Shown: positions 15,093-24,620, numbered from the stretch's first letter. The stretch is DNA of 64,000 bases from CAZEHS01 sp964511875 (GCA_964511875.1 CAZEHS010000004.1:1-64000); one strand, 5' to 3'. The notes: generated by a model from the sequence alone, not told the origin. Program-made: numbers and translations.

Positions 15093-16067
15093 ATGACTGC
15101 GATACGGTGTGAGGATATCGAGAACTTTAAGAAATTGGGAAAAGCATTAAAAATCAGCAATGGCAAATTTGATGTAATTGTGACCCTGGATGTAGGCCCC
15201 CGGGTGATGCATCTTTCTTTGGCCGGGCGCGAAAACATGTTTGAAGATGAGGTGGATTTGTGCGAAAAGCTGCCAGATGGCACGGAATGGCGGCTATATG
15301 GGGGGCACCGTGTGTGGCACAGCCCTGAAGCCTTTCCGCGAAGCTACATTTCTGACGGTCAGCCTTTGGACAGGTATGAAATATTTGAAGACGGCATCAT
15401 GATGTATCAGAAGGAAGAGGAATGGACAAAGATTGTCAAAGCAATCGAGGTACGGTTCCTAGAGGGCTCCATTCAGGTGACAAATCATCTGACCAATAAT
15501 GGTGCATGGCCTTTAGAAGTAGCAGTATGGTCTTTGACTCATGGTGCGAGGGACGGTCGGGAGGTGTGTCCGGTTGTTCAAAGAAATACAGGATTGCTTC
15601 CCAATGCAGCATATGTCAATTGGCCTTACTCCCGCATGAATGATCCCCGAGTCTACTGGGGGCAAAAGTATATCGTTGTGGATAATGACCGTGAGAATAA
15701 ATCGGCCTTTAAGTTCGGCTATGCCAATGAACTCGGATGGGCAGCGTATTTCAACAAAGGGCAATGTTTTATTAAAAAATACAGCCACGACCGCAACGGG
15801 AAATATCCAGATATGGGGTGCAGTTGGGAAACTTACACCGGATACACTGGAATTGAGCTGGAAACCCTTTCGCCACTTCAGATTTTAGGTTCGATGAAGT
15901 CCTTGGCACATTCGGAAGAGTGGTATGTGTTTGACTGCCCGGATCGTCCGAGCATAGATGAAGAGGAGATAGATAGGTTCATCCAACCGATGTCCCAAAG
16001 CGCAGGCTTTGAGATGCCGGTGTTAAATAGCGAAGGCTGGGATCCTACGTTTGAAGAGAAGGAATAG
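15093..16067 (+). CDS. DUF4380-like galactose-mutarotase-fold protein
   Basis: A 324-residue protein from the ATG at 15093, which has ACGGAGGAAAAA upstream (the frame opens at 15054). Segments such as VIVTLDVGPRVMHLSLAGRE, WRLYGGHRVWHSPEAFPRSY, QVTNHLTNNGAWPLEVAVWS and YTGYTGIELETLSPL match the beta-sandwich aldose-1-epimerase/mutarotase fold of DUF4380 proteins. The second and third carry His residues typical of the active-site face. It heads the operon with the sugar ABC importer, so anomer interconversion or binding of the imported sugar is a reasonable role, but no DUF4380 reaction is established. No signal peptide; cytosolic. Confidence 0.72.
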   Translation: MTAIRCEDIENFKKLGKALKISNGKFDVIVTLDVGPRVMHLSLAGRENMFEDEVDLCEKLPDGTEWRLYGGHRVWHSPEAFPRSYISDGQPLDRYEIFEDGIMMYQKEEEWTKIVKAIEVRFLEGSIQVTNHLTNNGAWPLEVAVWSLTHGARDGREVCPVVQRNTGLLPNAAYVNWPYSRMNDPRVYWGQKYIVVDNDRENKSAFKFGYANELGWAAYFNKGQCFIKKYSHDRNGKYPDMGCSWETYTGYTGIELETLSPLQILGSMKSLAHSEEWYVFDCPDRPSIDEEEIDRFIQPMSQSAGFEMPVLNSEGWDPTFEEKE

Positions 16068-16143
16068 ATGCAGCTATACCACCCACATATGATATTTTGG
16101 CAACACGCGTACCAAAAAGAATAAATGACAGGGGGAAGTTGAG

Positions 16144-17457
16144 ATGAAGAGAAGAGGATTCAGAGCAGTTGCTGTGGTGTTAATGATGGTCCTCGTAGCG
16201 ACAATGGGTGCGGGGTGCCAGCCCCAAGCAGCGAAGGCAGAACCAGCAGGGGGGTCAAACCCATCGGAGATCAAAGTGCGAACGGTTGCTGACCGTGAGG
16301 ATGCATTGGCAGGAAAAGTGGTGACGCCTGCAGATTTCGGCAGCGATTTTTTTCCAGGCATTGAAAAACCAGGAGCAATTCCAGCGAAGAAATTCTTCAT
16401 TGCATTTTCTAACGGTGAAATGGGGAACGGCTGGTGCCGCACCCATGTCAATGACATGGTGGATATTGCAGACAAATATAACAAAGAGTTCGGTGTCCGG
16501 TTTGAGTGGACGAATGCCGGGAATAACTCAACGAAACAACTATCCGACATTCAAAGCCTGATTGCTAAAAAGCCCGATCTGCTGCTCGTGAACCCCAATG
16601 AAGCGGAACCCTTATCCGTGATTGTCGATTGGTGCAATAAGGCAAATATCCCCCTAATCACTATTGACAAGCAACTTTCTGCACCTACTGGTGAGGGGAT
16701 GTACATTTCCTGCATAACCATGGACGGATATCTGAATGGCGTTGCAAATGGTGTCGCAATCGTTAAAACCCTGACTGAAAAGTATGGTGAACCTAAAGGC
16801 AATGTAGGAGAGTTGGCTGGGATCCTAGGTGCAAGTACCTCAAAGTATCGTTCATTGGGACTGAATGCAGTGCTCAAGGGGTATCCCAATATCAAGATTA
16901 CGGTGTCCAGACCGGGAGAATGGGACCCGAAAGTAAGCTACGCAGCAGCACAGGATATTCTGACTACGTTCCCAGCAGGCTCACTCGATGTGATAGCAAG
17001 CTCCTGTGATGAAAGCGGTCTATCGTTTATGGAAGCTTCCAAGGCTGCCAACCGGACAGAACTGGACGGTTACTACACCGGTTGTGATGGGACAGTCGCA
17101 TTCCTTCAAAAAATCTTGGATGGCAAGGCCATTGAAACAAATGAGTGGACACCTTATTTCGCAATCCCTTCGTTTGAGTACGCAATTCATTACCTGAACG
17201 GTAACAGCATTCCACCGATTGTTGCATTTCCTCAACGAGATTATTCTGCTGATACACCTGAAAAGAAAGCAAAGCTGCAGGAATTTGTTACAAAATGCAA
17301 AGAACAAAAACTGGATTTTGTCCCCCTCACATTTGGTGGCCATGATCTGTTCAAGCCGGATCCAGAAATTATGTCAAAATTCTATACGCCTGGTGATATA
17401 TTTGTAAACAAAGAAAAGTATACAACTGGCGTTCAACCTTATGTAATTTCTCAGTAA
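16144..17457 (+). CDS. Sugar ABC transporter substrate-binding lipoprotein
   Basis: A 437-residue extracytoplasmic binding protein. A lipoprotein signal peptide (hydrophobic AVVLMMVLVATMGAGC, lipid-modified Cys at about residue 27) is followed by a type-1 periplasmic binding fold of the ribose/galactose class (FFIAFSNGEMGNGWCRTHVN, then LIAKKPDLLLVNPNEAEPLS, IPLITIDKQ). It is longer than RbsB by ~100 residues, with an N-terminal linker and an extended C-terminus. It delivers substrate to the ATPase and two permeases downstream. A GC-rich hairpin follows its stop and probably protects or over-represents this part of the message. Confidence 0.88.
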   Translation: MKRRGFRAVAVVLMMVLVATMGAGCQPQAAKAEPAGGSNPSEIKVRTVADREDALAGKVVTPADFGSDFFPGIEKPGAIPAKKFFIAFSNGEMGNGWCRTHVNDMVDIADKYNKEFGVRFEWTNAGNNSTKQLSDIQSLIAKKPDLLLVNPNEAEPLSVIVDWCNKANIPLITIDKQLSAPTGEGMYISCITMDGYLNGVANGVAIVKTLTEKYGEPKGNVGELAGILGASTSKYRSLGLNAVLKGYPNIKITVSRPGEWDPKVSYAAAQDILTTFPAGSLDVIASSCDESGLSFMEASKAANRTELDGYYTGCDGTVAFLQKILDGKAIETNEWTPYFAIPSFEYAIHYLNGNSIPPIVAFPQRDYSADTPEKKAKLQEFVTKCKEQKLDFVPLTFGGHDLFKPDPEIMSKFYTPGDIFVNKEKYTTGVQPYVISQ

Positions 17458-17482
17458 TAGAGTCAGATCTATAAGAATGTTT

Positions 17483-17506
17483 GAGGCGGGGGATACCTCC
17501 CGCCTC
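17483..17506 (+). terminator. Intra-operon hairpin after the binding-protein gene
   Basis: GAGGCGGG/CCCGCCTC stem with a short loop and a weak AT-rich tail. Because the ABC ATPase gene follows in the same direction, this is more likely a partial terminator or 3' stabiliser that sets a high binding-protein to importer ratio. Confidence 0.6.
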
Positions 17507-17571
17507 ATTTATAAAATAAGATGACAGTTTAATAGGATTGATTATGTGATATCGGGGGATGGGGTGTCCAA

Positions 17572-19125
17572 ATGACGGTTGAAGGTAGTAAAAAGAGCGG
17601 TGTATTACTCAACATGAAAAAAATAAACAAAAGTTATTCCGGTGTCCAAGTTCTCTTTGATGTTGACTTCGAGTTGAAGGCTGGAGAAATCAACTGTCTG
17701 CTTGGTGAAAACGGAGCAGGTAAGAGTACGCTCGTAAAAATCCTTTCAGGAGCCATCGCGGATTATACCGGAGAAGTCATGATCGAAGGTATGCCAGTAA
17801 AGCTCGTGAGTCCCATTATTTCAAAACATGCAGGAATCCATTCGATTCAGCAGCATCGGGATCTTGTTCCGACAATGAATGCTGTTGAGAACATATTCCT
17901 TGGGGAAATGATTGTCAAGGGGAAGTTCTTAGATAGCGAAGCCATGAAGAAAAAAGCAGTGGAACTTCTGAACCTGTTTGAAGTAAATATGGATTTGACT
18001 GTACCTGTGCGGGATCTAAAAGTATCGGAGCAAGGAATCATCGCAATTTGCAAGGCAATCGCTTCGGATTCCAAGATGCTGTTGGTAGATGAAGCCTCGG
18101 CTCCTCTGGATAGCAGAGAAAGAAGCATCCTGTACAGTGTGCTTACAAAACTGAAGAATAGTGGGAAGGGCATCATTTACATCACCCATCACATGGAAGA
18201 AATAGCGGAAATAGGTGACGTCGTCACTGTACTTCGAGGCGGTAGAGTAGTCGAGATACTTAAAGCACAAGGTACTGAGATTCATACCTTGGTCAATGCA
18301 ATGACCGGAAGTAAAAAATTCTATGACAGGCAGGTTTCGGAGGTTGTTATTGAGGCCGACAGCGTTCCTGTTGTGGAATTCAAGGACGTCAGCAGCAAAG
18401 ATCTGGAGGCTATCAGTTTTAAAGCTTATAGAGGAGAAATCATAGGTTTTGCGGGGCTTGAAGGTTCAAGCAAGCATATGATCGCAGAAACCCTTTATGG
18501 GCTGTCGCCTTCCGTCAGTGGTGAAATCCTCATAAGAGGAAAACAAGTGCATTTCACACATCCTATAGAAGCTATACAGCAAGGCGTAGGGTATCTTCCG
18601 ACGGACAGGAAAGTAAAAGGGTTGATAACTTGCCGGGACGTATCCGAAAATATAAACATCACACGTATTAACCAAAAAAAGATGAAAGTGGTGTCTTGGA
18701 GATTGATGGAAAAGAACGTCAAACCCCTGGTGGATGAGCTTGCCATTAAAATGTCATCTCTACAGCAGTTGGTGGAATATTTAAGTGGCGGTAATCAGCA
18801 AAAGGTCCTTTTGGCAAAGTGGATGATGGCTGATGTTGATTTACTGTTTCTCGATGGCCCCACAGAAGGGATTGATGTGGGAGCCCGTGGAGATATCTAC
18901 CGGGAGCTTAATAAGCTTGCATCCCAGCATGGCAAGACCCTGGTCCTATTCAGCAGCGATATCGATGAATTGTTAACTCTCTGTACACGGGTTTATACGA
19001 TGAGTGCCGGTAGGATTGTCTCAGAGTATTCTGGAGAAACTGCTGAAAAGACTGATATTTTGACTGACATCTTGGTTAAGCATCCAACATCTTCTGAAAT
19101 GGGGGGAGGACATCGTCATGAATAG
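17572..19125 (+). CDS. Ribose-type sugar ABC importer, duplicated ATP-binding protein
   Basis: A 517-residue fused ATPase of the RbsA/MglA class. The first half has Walker A GENGAGKST (about 43-51) and Walker B LLVDEASAPLD. The second half has a degenerate Walker A (GLEGSSKHM) and a canonical LSGGNQQK signature with LLFLDGPTEGIDVG. This asymmetry, with a weak LSGGQ in half one (KVSEQGI) and a weak P-loop in half two, is normal in the family. GGGGTG before ATG is a moderate ribosome site. Its stop overlaps the start of the first permease by eight bases. Energises uptake of the operon's unknown sugar-like substrate. Confidence 0.9.
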   Translation: MTVEGSKKSGVLLNMKKINKSYSGVQVLFDVDFELKAGEINCLLGENGAGKSTLVKILSGAIADYTGEVMIEGMPVKLVSPIISKHAGIHSIQQHRDLVPTMNAVENIFLGEMIVKGKFLDSEAMKKKAVELLNLFEVNMDLTVPVRDLKVSEQGIIAICKAIASDSKMLLVDEASAPLDSRERSILYSVLTKLKNSGKGIIYITHHMEEIAEIGDVVTVLRGGRVVEILKAQGTEIHTLVNAMTGSKKFYDRQVSEVVIEADSVPVVEFKDVSSKDLEAISFKAYRGEIIGFAGLEGSSKHMIAETLYGLSPSVSGEILIRGKQVHFTHPIEAIQQGVGYLPTDRKVKGLITCRDVSENINITRINQKKMKVVSWRLMEKNVKPLVDELAIKMSSLQQLVEYLSGGNQQKVLLAKWMMADVDLLFLDGPTEGIDVGARGDIYRELNKLASQHGKTLVLFSSDIDELLTLCTRVYTMSAGRIVSEYSGETAEKTDILTDILVKHPTSSEMGGGHRHE

Positions 19126-20125
19126 GTTTCTGGTACACGTAAAGAAAGCAAGATATGCATATTTGACGAGTGGATTGCTCATCTTCTCCACCCTTTTGGA
19201 TCCGAACTTTATGAATCCCTTTAATATTGAGTCATTGCTCATTGATATTGCTATTATTGGAATCATGACTTTAGGGCAGGCAATTGTTATTTTCAACGGC
19301 GGCATCGATTTGTCCGTTGGAAACATTGCTAGCATGACAACAGTGCTGATGGCATGGATGATGGTGAATATAGGGCATTCAGTGACGGGTATTGGTAATA
19401 TTCTGATATGCATTCTGTTCGTTCTCGCGGCAGGGGCGTGCATCGGGTTCTTAACAGGAATTTCCGTAGCGAAATTTCATTTGCCACCGATCATTGCCAG
19501 TTTAGGTACCATGTGGATTGCTCGGGGATTTGCGTTCTTCTTCTTAAGAGGGATGGCCACTGCATACCCTGAGAAAGGCTTTTTAGCTGTTGCACGGTCC
19601 ACTATAGGACCAGTACCCTATGCATTCCTGTTCTTCTTGGTGCTAACGTTTCTGTTATACATCGTATTGACCCGCACCCAGTTCGGGCGCTCGGTTTACG
19701 CGGTAGGTGGGAATGAGTACGCAGCCCATATATCCGGAATCAATACGATTAAAGTCAGGACAATAATATATGTGGCTTCTGGGGTTCTGGCAGCACTTGC
19801 TGGCATCATTCTCGGTGCCTATCAGGGAACCAGCTATCCCAAAGCAGCAAGCGGGTATGAGCTTTTCACCATCGCAGGTGTAGTCATGGGGGGAACCTCT
19901 CTGAAGGGGGGTGAAGGAAGTCTATGGAATTGTGTACTGGGTCTTGCTATGTTCAGGATTATCAATAAGATCATGATATTTGCAAACCTGTCCGGGTATT
20001 TCGAAGGGATATACATTGGTTCCATTATTCTAATCGCGCTCTATTTCAGTAGCAGAGATTCTAAAAGAATTGAGTTCAGGAATGGAAAAAACTCAAAAAT
20101 GATCCTCAGCAAGGCAGGTGAATGA
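19118..20125 (+). CDS. Ribose-type ABC importer permease 1
   Basis: A 335-residue membrane protein of the RbsC/MglC (BPD_transp_2) family with about eight to ten hydrophobic segments. Family marks include GQAIVIFNGGIDLSVGNIAS, TRTQFGRSVYAVGGNEYAA and GGTSLKGGEGS. It forms a heterodimeric channel with the next gene product. It starts inside the ATPase gene and ends overlapping the next start region, so the importer genes are tightly coupled. Confidence 0.9.
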   Translation: MNRFLVHVKKARYAYLTSGLLIFSTLLDPNFMNPFNIESLLIDIAIIGIMTLGQAIVIFNGGIDLSVGNIASMTTVLMAWMMVNIGHSVTGIGNILICILFVLAAGACIGFLTGISVAKFHLPPIIASLGTMWIARGFAFFFLRGMATAYPEKGFLAVARSTIGPVPYAFLFFLVLTFLLYIVLTRTQFGRSVYAVGGNEYAAHISGINTIKVRTIIYVASGVLAALAGIILGAYQGTSYPKAASGYELFTIAGVVMGGTSLKGGEGSLWNCVLGLAMFRIINKIMIFANLSGYFEGIYIGSIILIALYFSSRDSKRIEFRNGKNSKMILSKAGE

Positions 20126-20126
20126 T

Positions 20127-21116
20127 ATGTCGCTTAATCTGGAAGCAACTACGAATTGTAAGAAAAGAAGCTCGTTCAGCATGATTGAGTTCCTCAGGCG
20201 GTACAATGTAGGTGTCACTTTTTTAGTCTTGTTTCTTATCGCTACGTTCTCTACTGGCGGTTCGTTCTTCACACTGAATAATCTGCTGAATGTAGGTGAA
20301 CGTGCAAGCATAGTTGGGATCGTCGCCATGGGTCAGATGCTGGTGATCCTGACCGGCGGAATTGACCTGTCCGTCAATGGCATGATGGCTATGTCCTTTA
20401 CGCTTTTTGCAGTACTGACTGCCATGGGAGTTCCGATTGGGGTTGCTATCCTGGCCTCTATTGTTGTCGGAAGCATTCTTGGCGCTATCAACGGTCTGCT
20501 GATTTCAAGAACAAAGATCCCGCCCTTCATGGTGACCCTGAGCACGATGCTGATTTTCAACTCTCTTGCATTAATTACGGCCTCTGCTAGGGAATTGCGC
20601 TACAGCAACCTGCAGGAATTTATCAACACCGGATTCGGTAACAATGTCATCCTAACGAACCTGCTGCCGACAATCGTCTGGCTCATCCTCAGCGGATTGC
20701 TCCTGTTCCTGCTCAGTCGAACACGGGTGGGGATGAACATCTACGCTGTGGGTGGTGCTGAAGAGGCAGCATTCCTGTCTGGGATACGAGCCACAAAGAC
20801 AAAAGTAGGCGTGTATATCATGAGTGGTGTTCTCTGTTCTATCGCAGCCTTGGTTTTTGCATATCGGCTGGGATCCCTGAACCCGATATCTGCAGAGTCA
20901 TACCAACTGGAGTCCATTGCAGCAGTCATATTAGGCGGCGCAAACGCCAACGGCGGAGAAGGAACGGTTTATGGTAGCTTTTTCGGAGCGATACTTATCG
21001 CAATGCTGGGGAACATATTGAACCTTCTGCGTGTGGATCCGTACTTACAATACGGTATTATGGGGTTATTGTTGATCCTGATTATCATTGGGCAGAAATA
21101 TTTGAGCAAGCGATAG
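20127..21116 (+). CDS. Ribose-type ABC importer permease 2
   Basis: A 329-residue permease (BPD_transp_2) with the family motifs GQMLVILTGGIDLSVNGMMA, LSRTRVGMNIYAVGGAEEAA and GGANANGGEGT. The ATG at 20127 directly follows the previous stop and has AGGTGA upstream. A GTG at 20118 opens the same frame but would overlap. Having two different permeases rather than a homodimer is common in Clostridia ribose-type importers and fits a hetero-oligomeric pore. Confidence 0.88.
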   Translation: MSLNLEATTNCKKRSSFSMIEFLRRYNVGVTFLVLFLIATFSTGGSFFTLNNLLNVGERASIVGIVAMGQMLVILTGGIDLSVNGMMAMSFTLFAVLTAMGVPIGVAILASIVVGSILGAINGLLISRTKIPPFMVTLSTMLIFNSLALITASARELRYSNLQEFINTGFGNNVILTNLLPTIVWLILSGLLLFLLSRTRVGMNIYAVGGAEEAAFLSGIRATKTKVGVYIMSGVLCSIAALVFAYRLGSLNPISAESYQLESIAAVILGGANANGGEGTVYGSFFGAILIAMLGNILNLLRVDPYLQYGIMGLLLILIIIGQKYLSKR

Positions 21117-21145
21117 TATTCAAAAAGAAATGGAGGAAAGATACG

Positions 21146-22414
21146 ATGAATCAAATATCGACAGCGGACGTTATAATCATCGGCGGTGGAGCTATGGGAT
21201 CTGCGACAGCTTATCAGCTTGCAAAAGCGGGTATGGACGTTGTACTGTGCGAAATGCGAACATTAGCATCAGGAGCCACAGGACGTTGTGGTGGTATGGT
21301 ATCCCACTGTTATGGGCGGGAAAATAATATCGAAAAGACGGCCGAACGTCTGAAATTCACCCGAGAAAACACCAAGATGCTGAAGCAATTCCAACAAGAG
21401 TTGGATGTTGATTATGAATTCCGACGTGTAGGCTGCCTTGATATCGCTTCCTCTGAGGAAGAGTTTGAGCAGTTAAGAGAATTAGTTAACATACAGAAAT
21501 CTCAGGGTGATGATGAAATCGAGCTTTTGGATAAAAAAGAAACTATTGCTCACATGCCGGTCATTAATCCCGATCTGGTTTTTGGGTCCAGATACCGGGC
21601 AAGTGATGGGCATCTATCTCCCTATAAACTTGTTCATGCATTTTCCCGGGGGGCTCAGAAGCACGGGGCTAAGATCATGACCTTCACGAAGGTAGAAAAA
21701 ATCCTCATTGAAAATGAACGGGCCATCGGTGTGGTGACGGATAAGGGTATAATCTATTCGAAGTGGGTCATCAACGCCAGTAATGCATGGTCCAAGTTCC
21801 TTGGTAAGGAGACTGAATGCGTTCTGCCGGTCCGAGAAATTGCCTGTGCCACTGAAGCCATCGGTAAGGTGCCAGTCATGTCTTTTGAGCTGCTTCTCAA
21901 TGGAGAGTTTGCTTATGGAGCAACACAAGCGGCGTCAGGGAACCTGACCTTTGGTGGCCCTGCTCATCCACGGGACAAGCGGAGTGGGTACTATAATGAA
22001 ACAATCACGATTGATGAAGTGAAACGGTTGGGGAATTATCTGTGCAATATTTTCCCCGCATTCAAGGATTTGAAAATCATCCGAACGTGGACCGGTACCA
22101 TGGCTTTTGCCCCGGATGCGCTCCCCCTGATCGGAAAATCAACCTTGACGGAAAATCTGCTCATTGCTGCCGGCTTCGCTGCTGGGATATCGCAGCAGTG
22201 TGTTGTCGGTAAAATCATGGAAGATCTCATTATTAAAGGGGAAGTCGGTTTGCCCATCGATATGAGTCTGTACGATCCCGGCCGTTTCTTGGGACAAACC
22301 TTTAAGTGGCCTGAAGTCTATGATTTAAGTATCCTTCATGACTATTTGGCTGCAAAACGGCAGGGTAAAGAAGATGCATACGAAATACCGTACGATCTGA
22401 CGGTGGAAAGATGA
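21146..22414 (+). CDS. FAD-dependent amine dehydrogenase catalytic subunit (DadA/SoxB/HcnC-like)
   Basis: A 422-residue flavoprotein of the D-amino-acid/glycine/sarcosine oxidase (DAO) family. The dinucleotide-binding GGGAMG is at 13-18, followed by a DAO-type SGATGRCGG flavin segment, a substrate-domain core and the C-terminal WTGTMAFAPDALPLIG with GFAAGISQ typical of the family. It would oxidise a C-N bond (amine or N-substituted amino acid). It is followed by a 2Fe-2S subunit, an FAD/NAD subunit, a ferredoxin and a BFD-like protein. In such complexes electrons leave through the iron-sulfur subunits instead of to oxygen, which suits an anaerobe. Confidence 0.85.
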   Translation: MNQISTADVIIIGGGAMGSATAYQLAKAGMDVVLCEMRTLASGATGRCGGMVSHCYGRENNIEKTAERLKFTRENTKMLKQFQQELDVDYEFRRVGCLDIASSEEEFEQLRELVNIQKSQGDDEIELLDKKETIAHMPVINPDLVFGSRYRASDGHLSPYKLVHAFSRGAQKHGAKIMTFTKVEKILIENERAIGVVTDKGIIYSKWVINASNAWSKFLGKETECVLPVREIACATEAIGKVPVMSFELLLNGEFAYGATQAASGNLTFGGPAHPRDKRSGYYNETITIDEVKRLGNYLCNIFPAFKDLKIIRTWTGTMAFAPDALPLIGKSTLTENLLIAAGFAAGISQQCVVGKIMEDLIIKGEVGLPIDMSLYDPGRFLGQTFKWPEVYDLSILHDYLAAKRQGKEDAYEIPYDLTVER

Positions 22415-22428
22415 AGGAGGGAGCGGTA

Positions 22429-22749
22429 ATGAGAATTAAGGATCATCCTATATTCGGCGCTATCACATATGAGAATCCAATCAGGATATATCTAGGAGAT
22501 CAGGCCATAGAAGCTTATGAAGGTGACACCATCGCCGCTGCTTTATGGGCTGCCGGTCAACAGGTTTCTCGATATACTCCCAAGCGATGCGATCCCAGAG
22601 GTCTTTTCTGTGCAATAGGTCATTGTTCAGACTGTCTGATGACGGTGGACGGTGTACCTAATGTACGTACTTGTGTAACTTTAGCCAAAGATGGAATGAA
22701 GGTCGAGATTCAACAAGGACATGGAGATTGGAGTAACTCATATGAATAA
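22429..22749 (+). CDS. 2Fe-2S subunit of the amine dehydrogenase (HcnA / SoxA N-domain-like)
   Basis: A 106-residue Fer2_4-type ferredoxin domain. Cluster ligands are C61, C66, C69 and C82 (C-x4-C-x2-C-x12-C in GLFCAIGHCSDCLMTVDG and RTC). It equals the N-terminal domain of sarcosine oxidase alpha and stand-alone HcnA. The ATG at 22429 sits behind AGGAGGGAGCGGTA; an in-frame ATG at 22411 overlaps the previous stop but is inferior. Its end overlaps the next gene. It transfers electrons between the flavins of the flanking subunits. Confidence 0.85.
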   Translation: MRIKDHPIFGAITYENPIRIYLGDQAIEAYEGDTIAAALWAAGQQVSRYTPKRCDPRGLFCAIGHCSDCLMTVDGVPNVRTCVTLAKDGMKVEIQQGHGDWSNSYE

Positions 22750-23839
22750 AAAAATAGTTGATATCGCCATCATCGGCGCAGGACCCGCCGGTTTGTCTGC
22801 TGCCTATGAAGCTGCTATAAGTGGCGCCTCAGTATGCGTCATCGATGAGAACAAAGTTCCAGGCGGGCAGTTATTCAAACAGATCCATAAATTTTTCGGT
22901 TCCAAAGCTCACAGTGCGGGCACAAGAGGATTCAGAATTGCAGATGATTTAGTAAAGAAAGCACAAGCGGCCGGAGCTGAAATCTTGCTGGATACCATTG
23001 CATGGGGTGTTTTCCCAGGGTTCAAGATTGGTGTCACAATTGCAGACGCAAAGACAATCACAATCGAGGCAAAAAAAATAATTGTAGCTACCGGAGCTGC
23101 TGAAAACACCTTGACCTTCCCGGGTTCCACACTGCCTGGCATTATAGGCGCAGGAGCAGCCCAAACGCTTATGAACATTCGGAAGGTCCGTCCGGGAAAA
23201 AGAGCGCTCATCGTTGGATCGGGAAATGTTGGATTGATTGTTGCCTATCAATTGATGCAGGCTGGTGTAGATGTAGTGGGTTTAGTCGAAGCGGCACCAT
23301 CAATCAGTGGATATCTGGTTCACGCCAGCAAGATTAGGCGTGCGGGTGTCCCCATATGGACCCAAAGTACCATTGTCAAGGCAGAAGGCAAGGATCAGGT
23401 GGAGAGGGTAATCGTATCAGATGTGGATGATGCATTCAAACCCATAGCCGGTACGGAAAAACTAATTGATGTAGACTTGGTCTGTCTGGCTGTCGGTTTG
23501 CATCCAATGACAGAGATGTGCTGGATGCTGGGCTGCAAATTTACTTTTGCCGGACTCCTGGGTGGATTTGTACCCAGCCATAACTGCAACATGGAAACGT
23601 CTATCAGCGGTCTGTATTTGGCAGGAGATATCTCAGGTATTGAAGAAGCTTCAATTGCAATTGAAGAAGGGAAGCTTGCAGGCATTGCTGCAGCAGAATC
23701 CCTGGGATATATACCTGAAAAGCTTTCCTGCGTTCTAAAATCTCAATTGCTTGAAAATATGGCCCAACTCCGTAGTGGTGCCCATGGGGAAAAAATTGCA
23801 TCTTGCAAAAACCAGATCATGGGGGTGGAGACATGTTAG
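22742..23839 (+). CDS. FAD/NAD(P)-binding subunit of the amine dehydrogenase (HcnB / OoxA-like)
   Basis: A 365-residue pyridine-nucleotide-disulfide-type oxidoreductase. The FAD motif GAGPAG is at 12-17, a second Rossmann motif GSGNVG is near residue 160, and the FAD-closing segment GLYLAGDISGIEEAS is near the C-terminus. This matches HcnB, opine oxidase subunit A and D-hydroxyproline dehydrogenase alpha subunits. The usual C-terminal BFD-like 2Fe-2S domain of that family is absent from this chain and is encoded separately at 24345. The ATG at 22742 (GGAGTAACTCAT upstream) is preferred over the frame's first ATG at 22721. Confidence 0.84.
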   Translation: MNKKIVDIAIIGAGPAGLSAAYEAAISGASVCVIDENKVPGGQLFKQIHKFFGSKAHSAGTRGFRIADDLVKKAQAAGAEILLDTIAWGVFPGFKIGVTIADAKTITIEAKKIIVATGAAENTLTFPGSTLPGIIGAGAAQTLMNIRKVRPGKRALIVGSGNVGLIVAYQLMQAGVDVVGLVEAAPSISGYLVHASKIRRAGVPIWTQSTIVKAEGKDQVERVIVSDVDDAFKPIAGTEKLIDVDLVCLAVGLHPMTEMCWMLGCKFTFAGLLGGFVPSHNCNMETSISGLYLAGDISGIEEASIAIEEGKLAGIAAAESLGYIPEKLSCVLKSQLLENMAQLRSGAHGEKIASCKNQIMGVETC

Positions 23840-24348
23840 GAAATGCAAAAAGGACTGGTGTGTTAACTCAAGAGGAACTGATGGATACTCCAGGCTATAA
23901 TGTCGAAGCTTTAGGAAAGAAAAGAGGTGCGTTCGTTATGATCGAATGTGCCGAGCATATTCCCTGCAACCCATGTGAGACGGTTTGTCCTCATGGCGCT
24001 ATCGTTGTAGGAGATGCAATTACAAATCTGCCCACCGTGGATCCTGAAAAATGCAGCGGATGTGGTCTGTGCGTTGCAATCTGTCCGGGATTGGCAGTAT
24101 TTATGGTGGACAGTGCCTACGAAGAGAATCGGGCATCCATAACATTTGCTTATGAGTATCTGCCGGTACCGGAAAAGAAAGCTGTGATCCATGCAGTTGA
24201 CCGGGAAGGAAATGTTGTTTGCGATGCCATCCTTGAAAAAGTGGTAAGCGTAAAAGGCTATGACATGACGAAAGTGATGACGATATCAATACCGGCCGAA
24301 TTCGCTCTCGTTGTTCGCGGTATACAAAGAATTAAGGAGGTGCGATGA
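23833..24348 (+). CDS. Ferredoxin-type 4Fe-4S subunit
   Basis: A 171-residue protein with two cluster motifs: C39, C45, C48, C52 (CAEHIPCNPCETVCP) and C74, C77, C80, C84 (CSGCGLCVAICP). The remaining ~85 residues form a beta-rich C-terminal domain (VIHAVDREGNVVCDAILEKV). The ATG at 23833 lies behind GGGGGTGGAGAC and overlaps the previous stop. It is probably the electron exit of the dehydrogenase complex towards a ferredoxin or menaquinone pool. This subunit is found in clostridial versions of the HcnABC-type complex and absent from the aerobic ones. Confidence 0.8.
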   Translation: MLGNAKRTGVLTQEELMDTPGYNVEALGKKRGAFVMIECAEHIPCNPCETVCPHGAIVVGDAITNLPTVDPEKCSGCGLCVAICPGLAVFMVDSAYEENRASITFAYEYLPVPEKKAVIHAVDREGNVVCDAILEKVVSVKGYDMTKVMTISIPAEFALVVRGIQRIKEVR

Positions 24349-24620
24349 TGAAAGAACTATGTGATAACGATATTATTATCTGCCGTTGCGAAGAAGTGAC
24401 AAAGAAAGAGATATTGGATGCAATTAGAAGTGGATCACATGATCTGGACTCCATCAAGAGAGCCACCCGGTCTGGTATGGGGATGTGTCAGTCAAAAAGT
24501 TGTTCCATGGTAATTTCGCGCATGATCAGAGAAGAAACCGGTAAGGCAGCGGAAGAAATCAAGCCTTTCACAAAGCGTGCACCATTGAGACCTATAAAGG
24601 CATCTGCCCTAAACGATTAG
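24345..24620 (+). CDS. BFD-like 2Fe-2S protein
   Basis: A 91-residue protein (90 if the second ATG, with better spacing to GGAGG, is used). It has the bacterioferritin-associated-ferredoxin pattern C-x-C-x32-C-x4-C: C13, C15, C48, C53 (ICRCEEV, then GMCQSKSC). In opine oxidases and HcnB this domain is fused to the FAD/NAD subunit; here it is split off as the last gene of the five-subunit set. Its start overlaps the ferredoxin stop, so all five subunits are translationally coupled. Confidence 0.82.
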   Translation: MMKELCDNDIIICRCEEVTKKEILDAIRSGSHDLDSIKRATRSGMGMCQSKSCSMVISRMIREETGKAAEEIKPFTKRAPLRPIKASALND

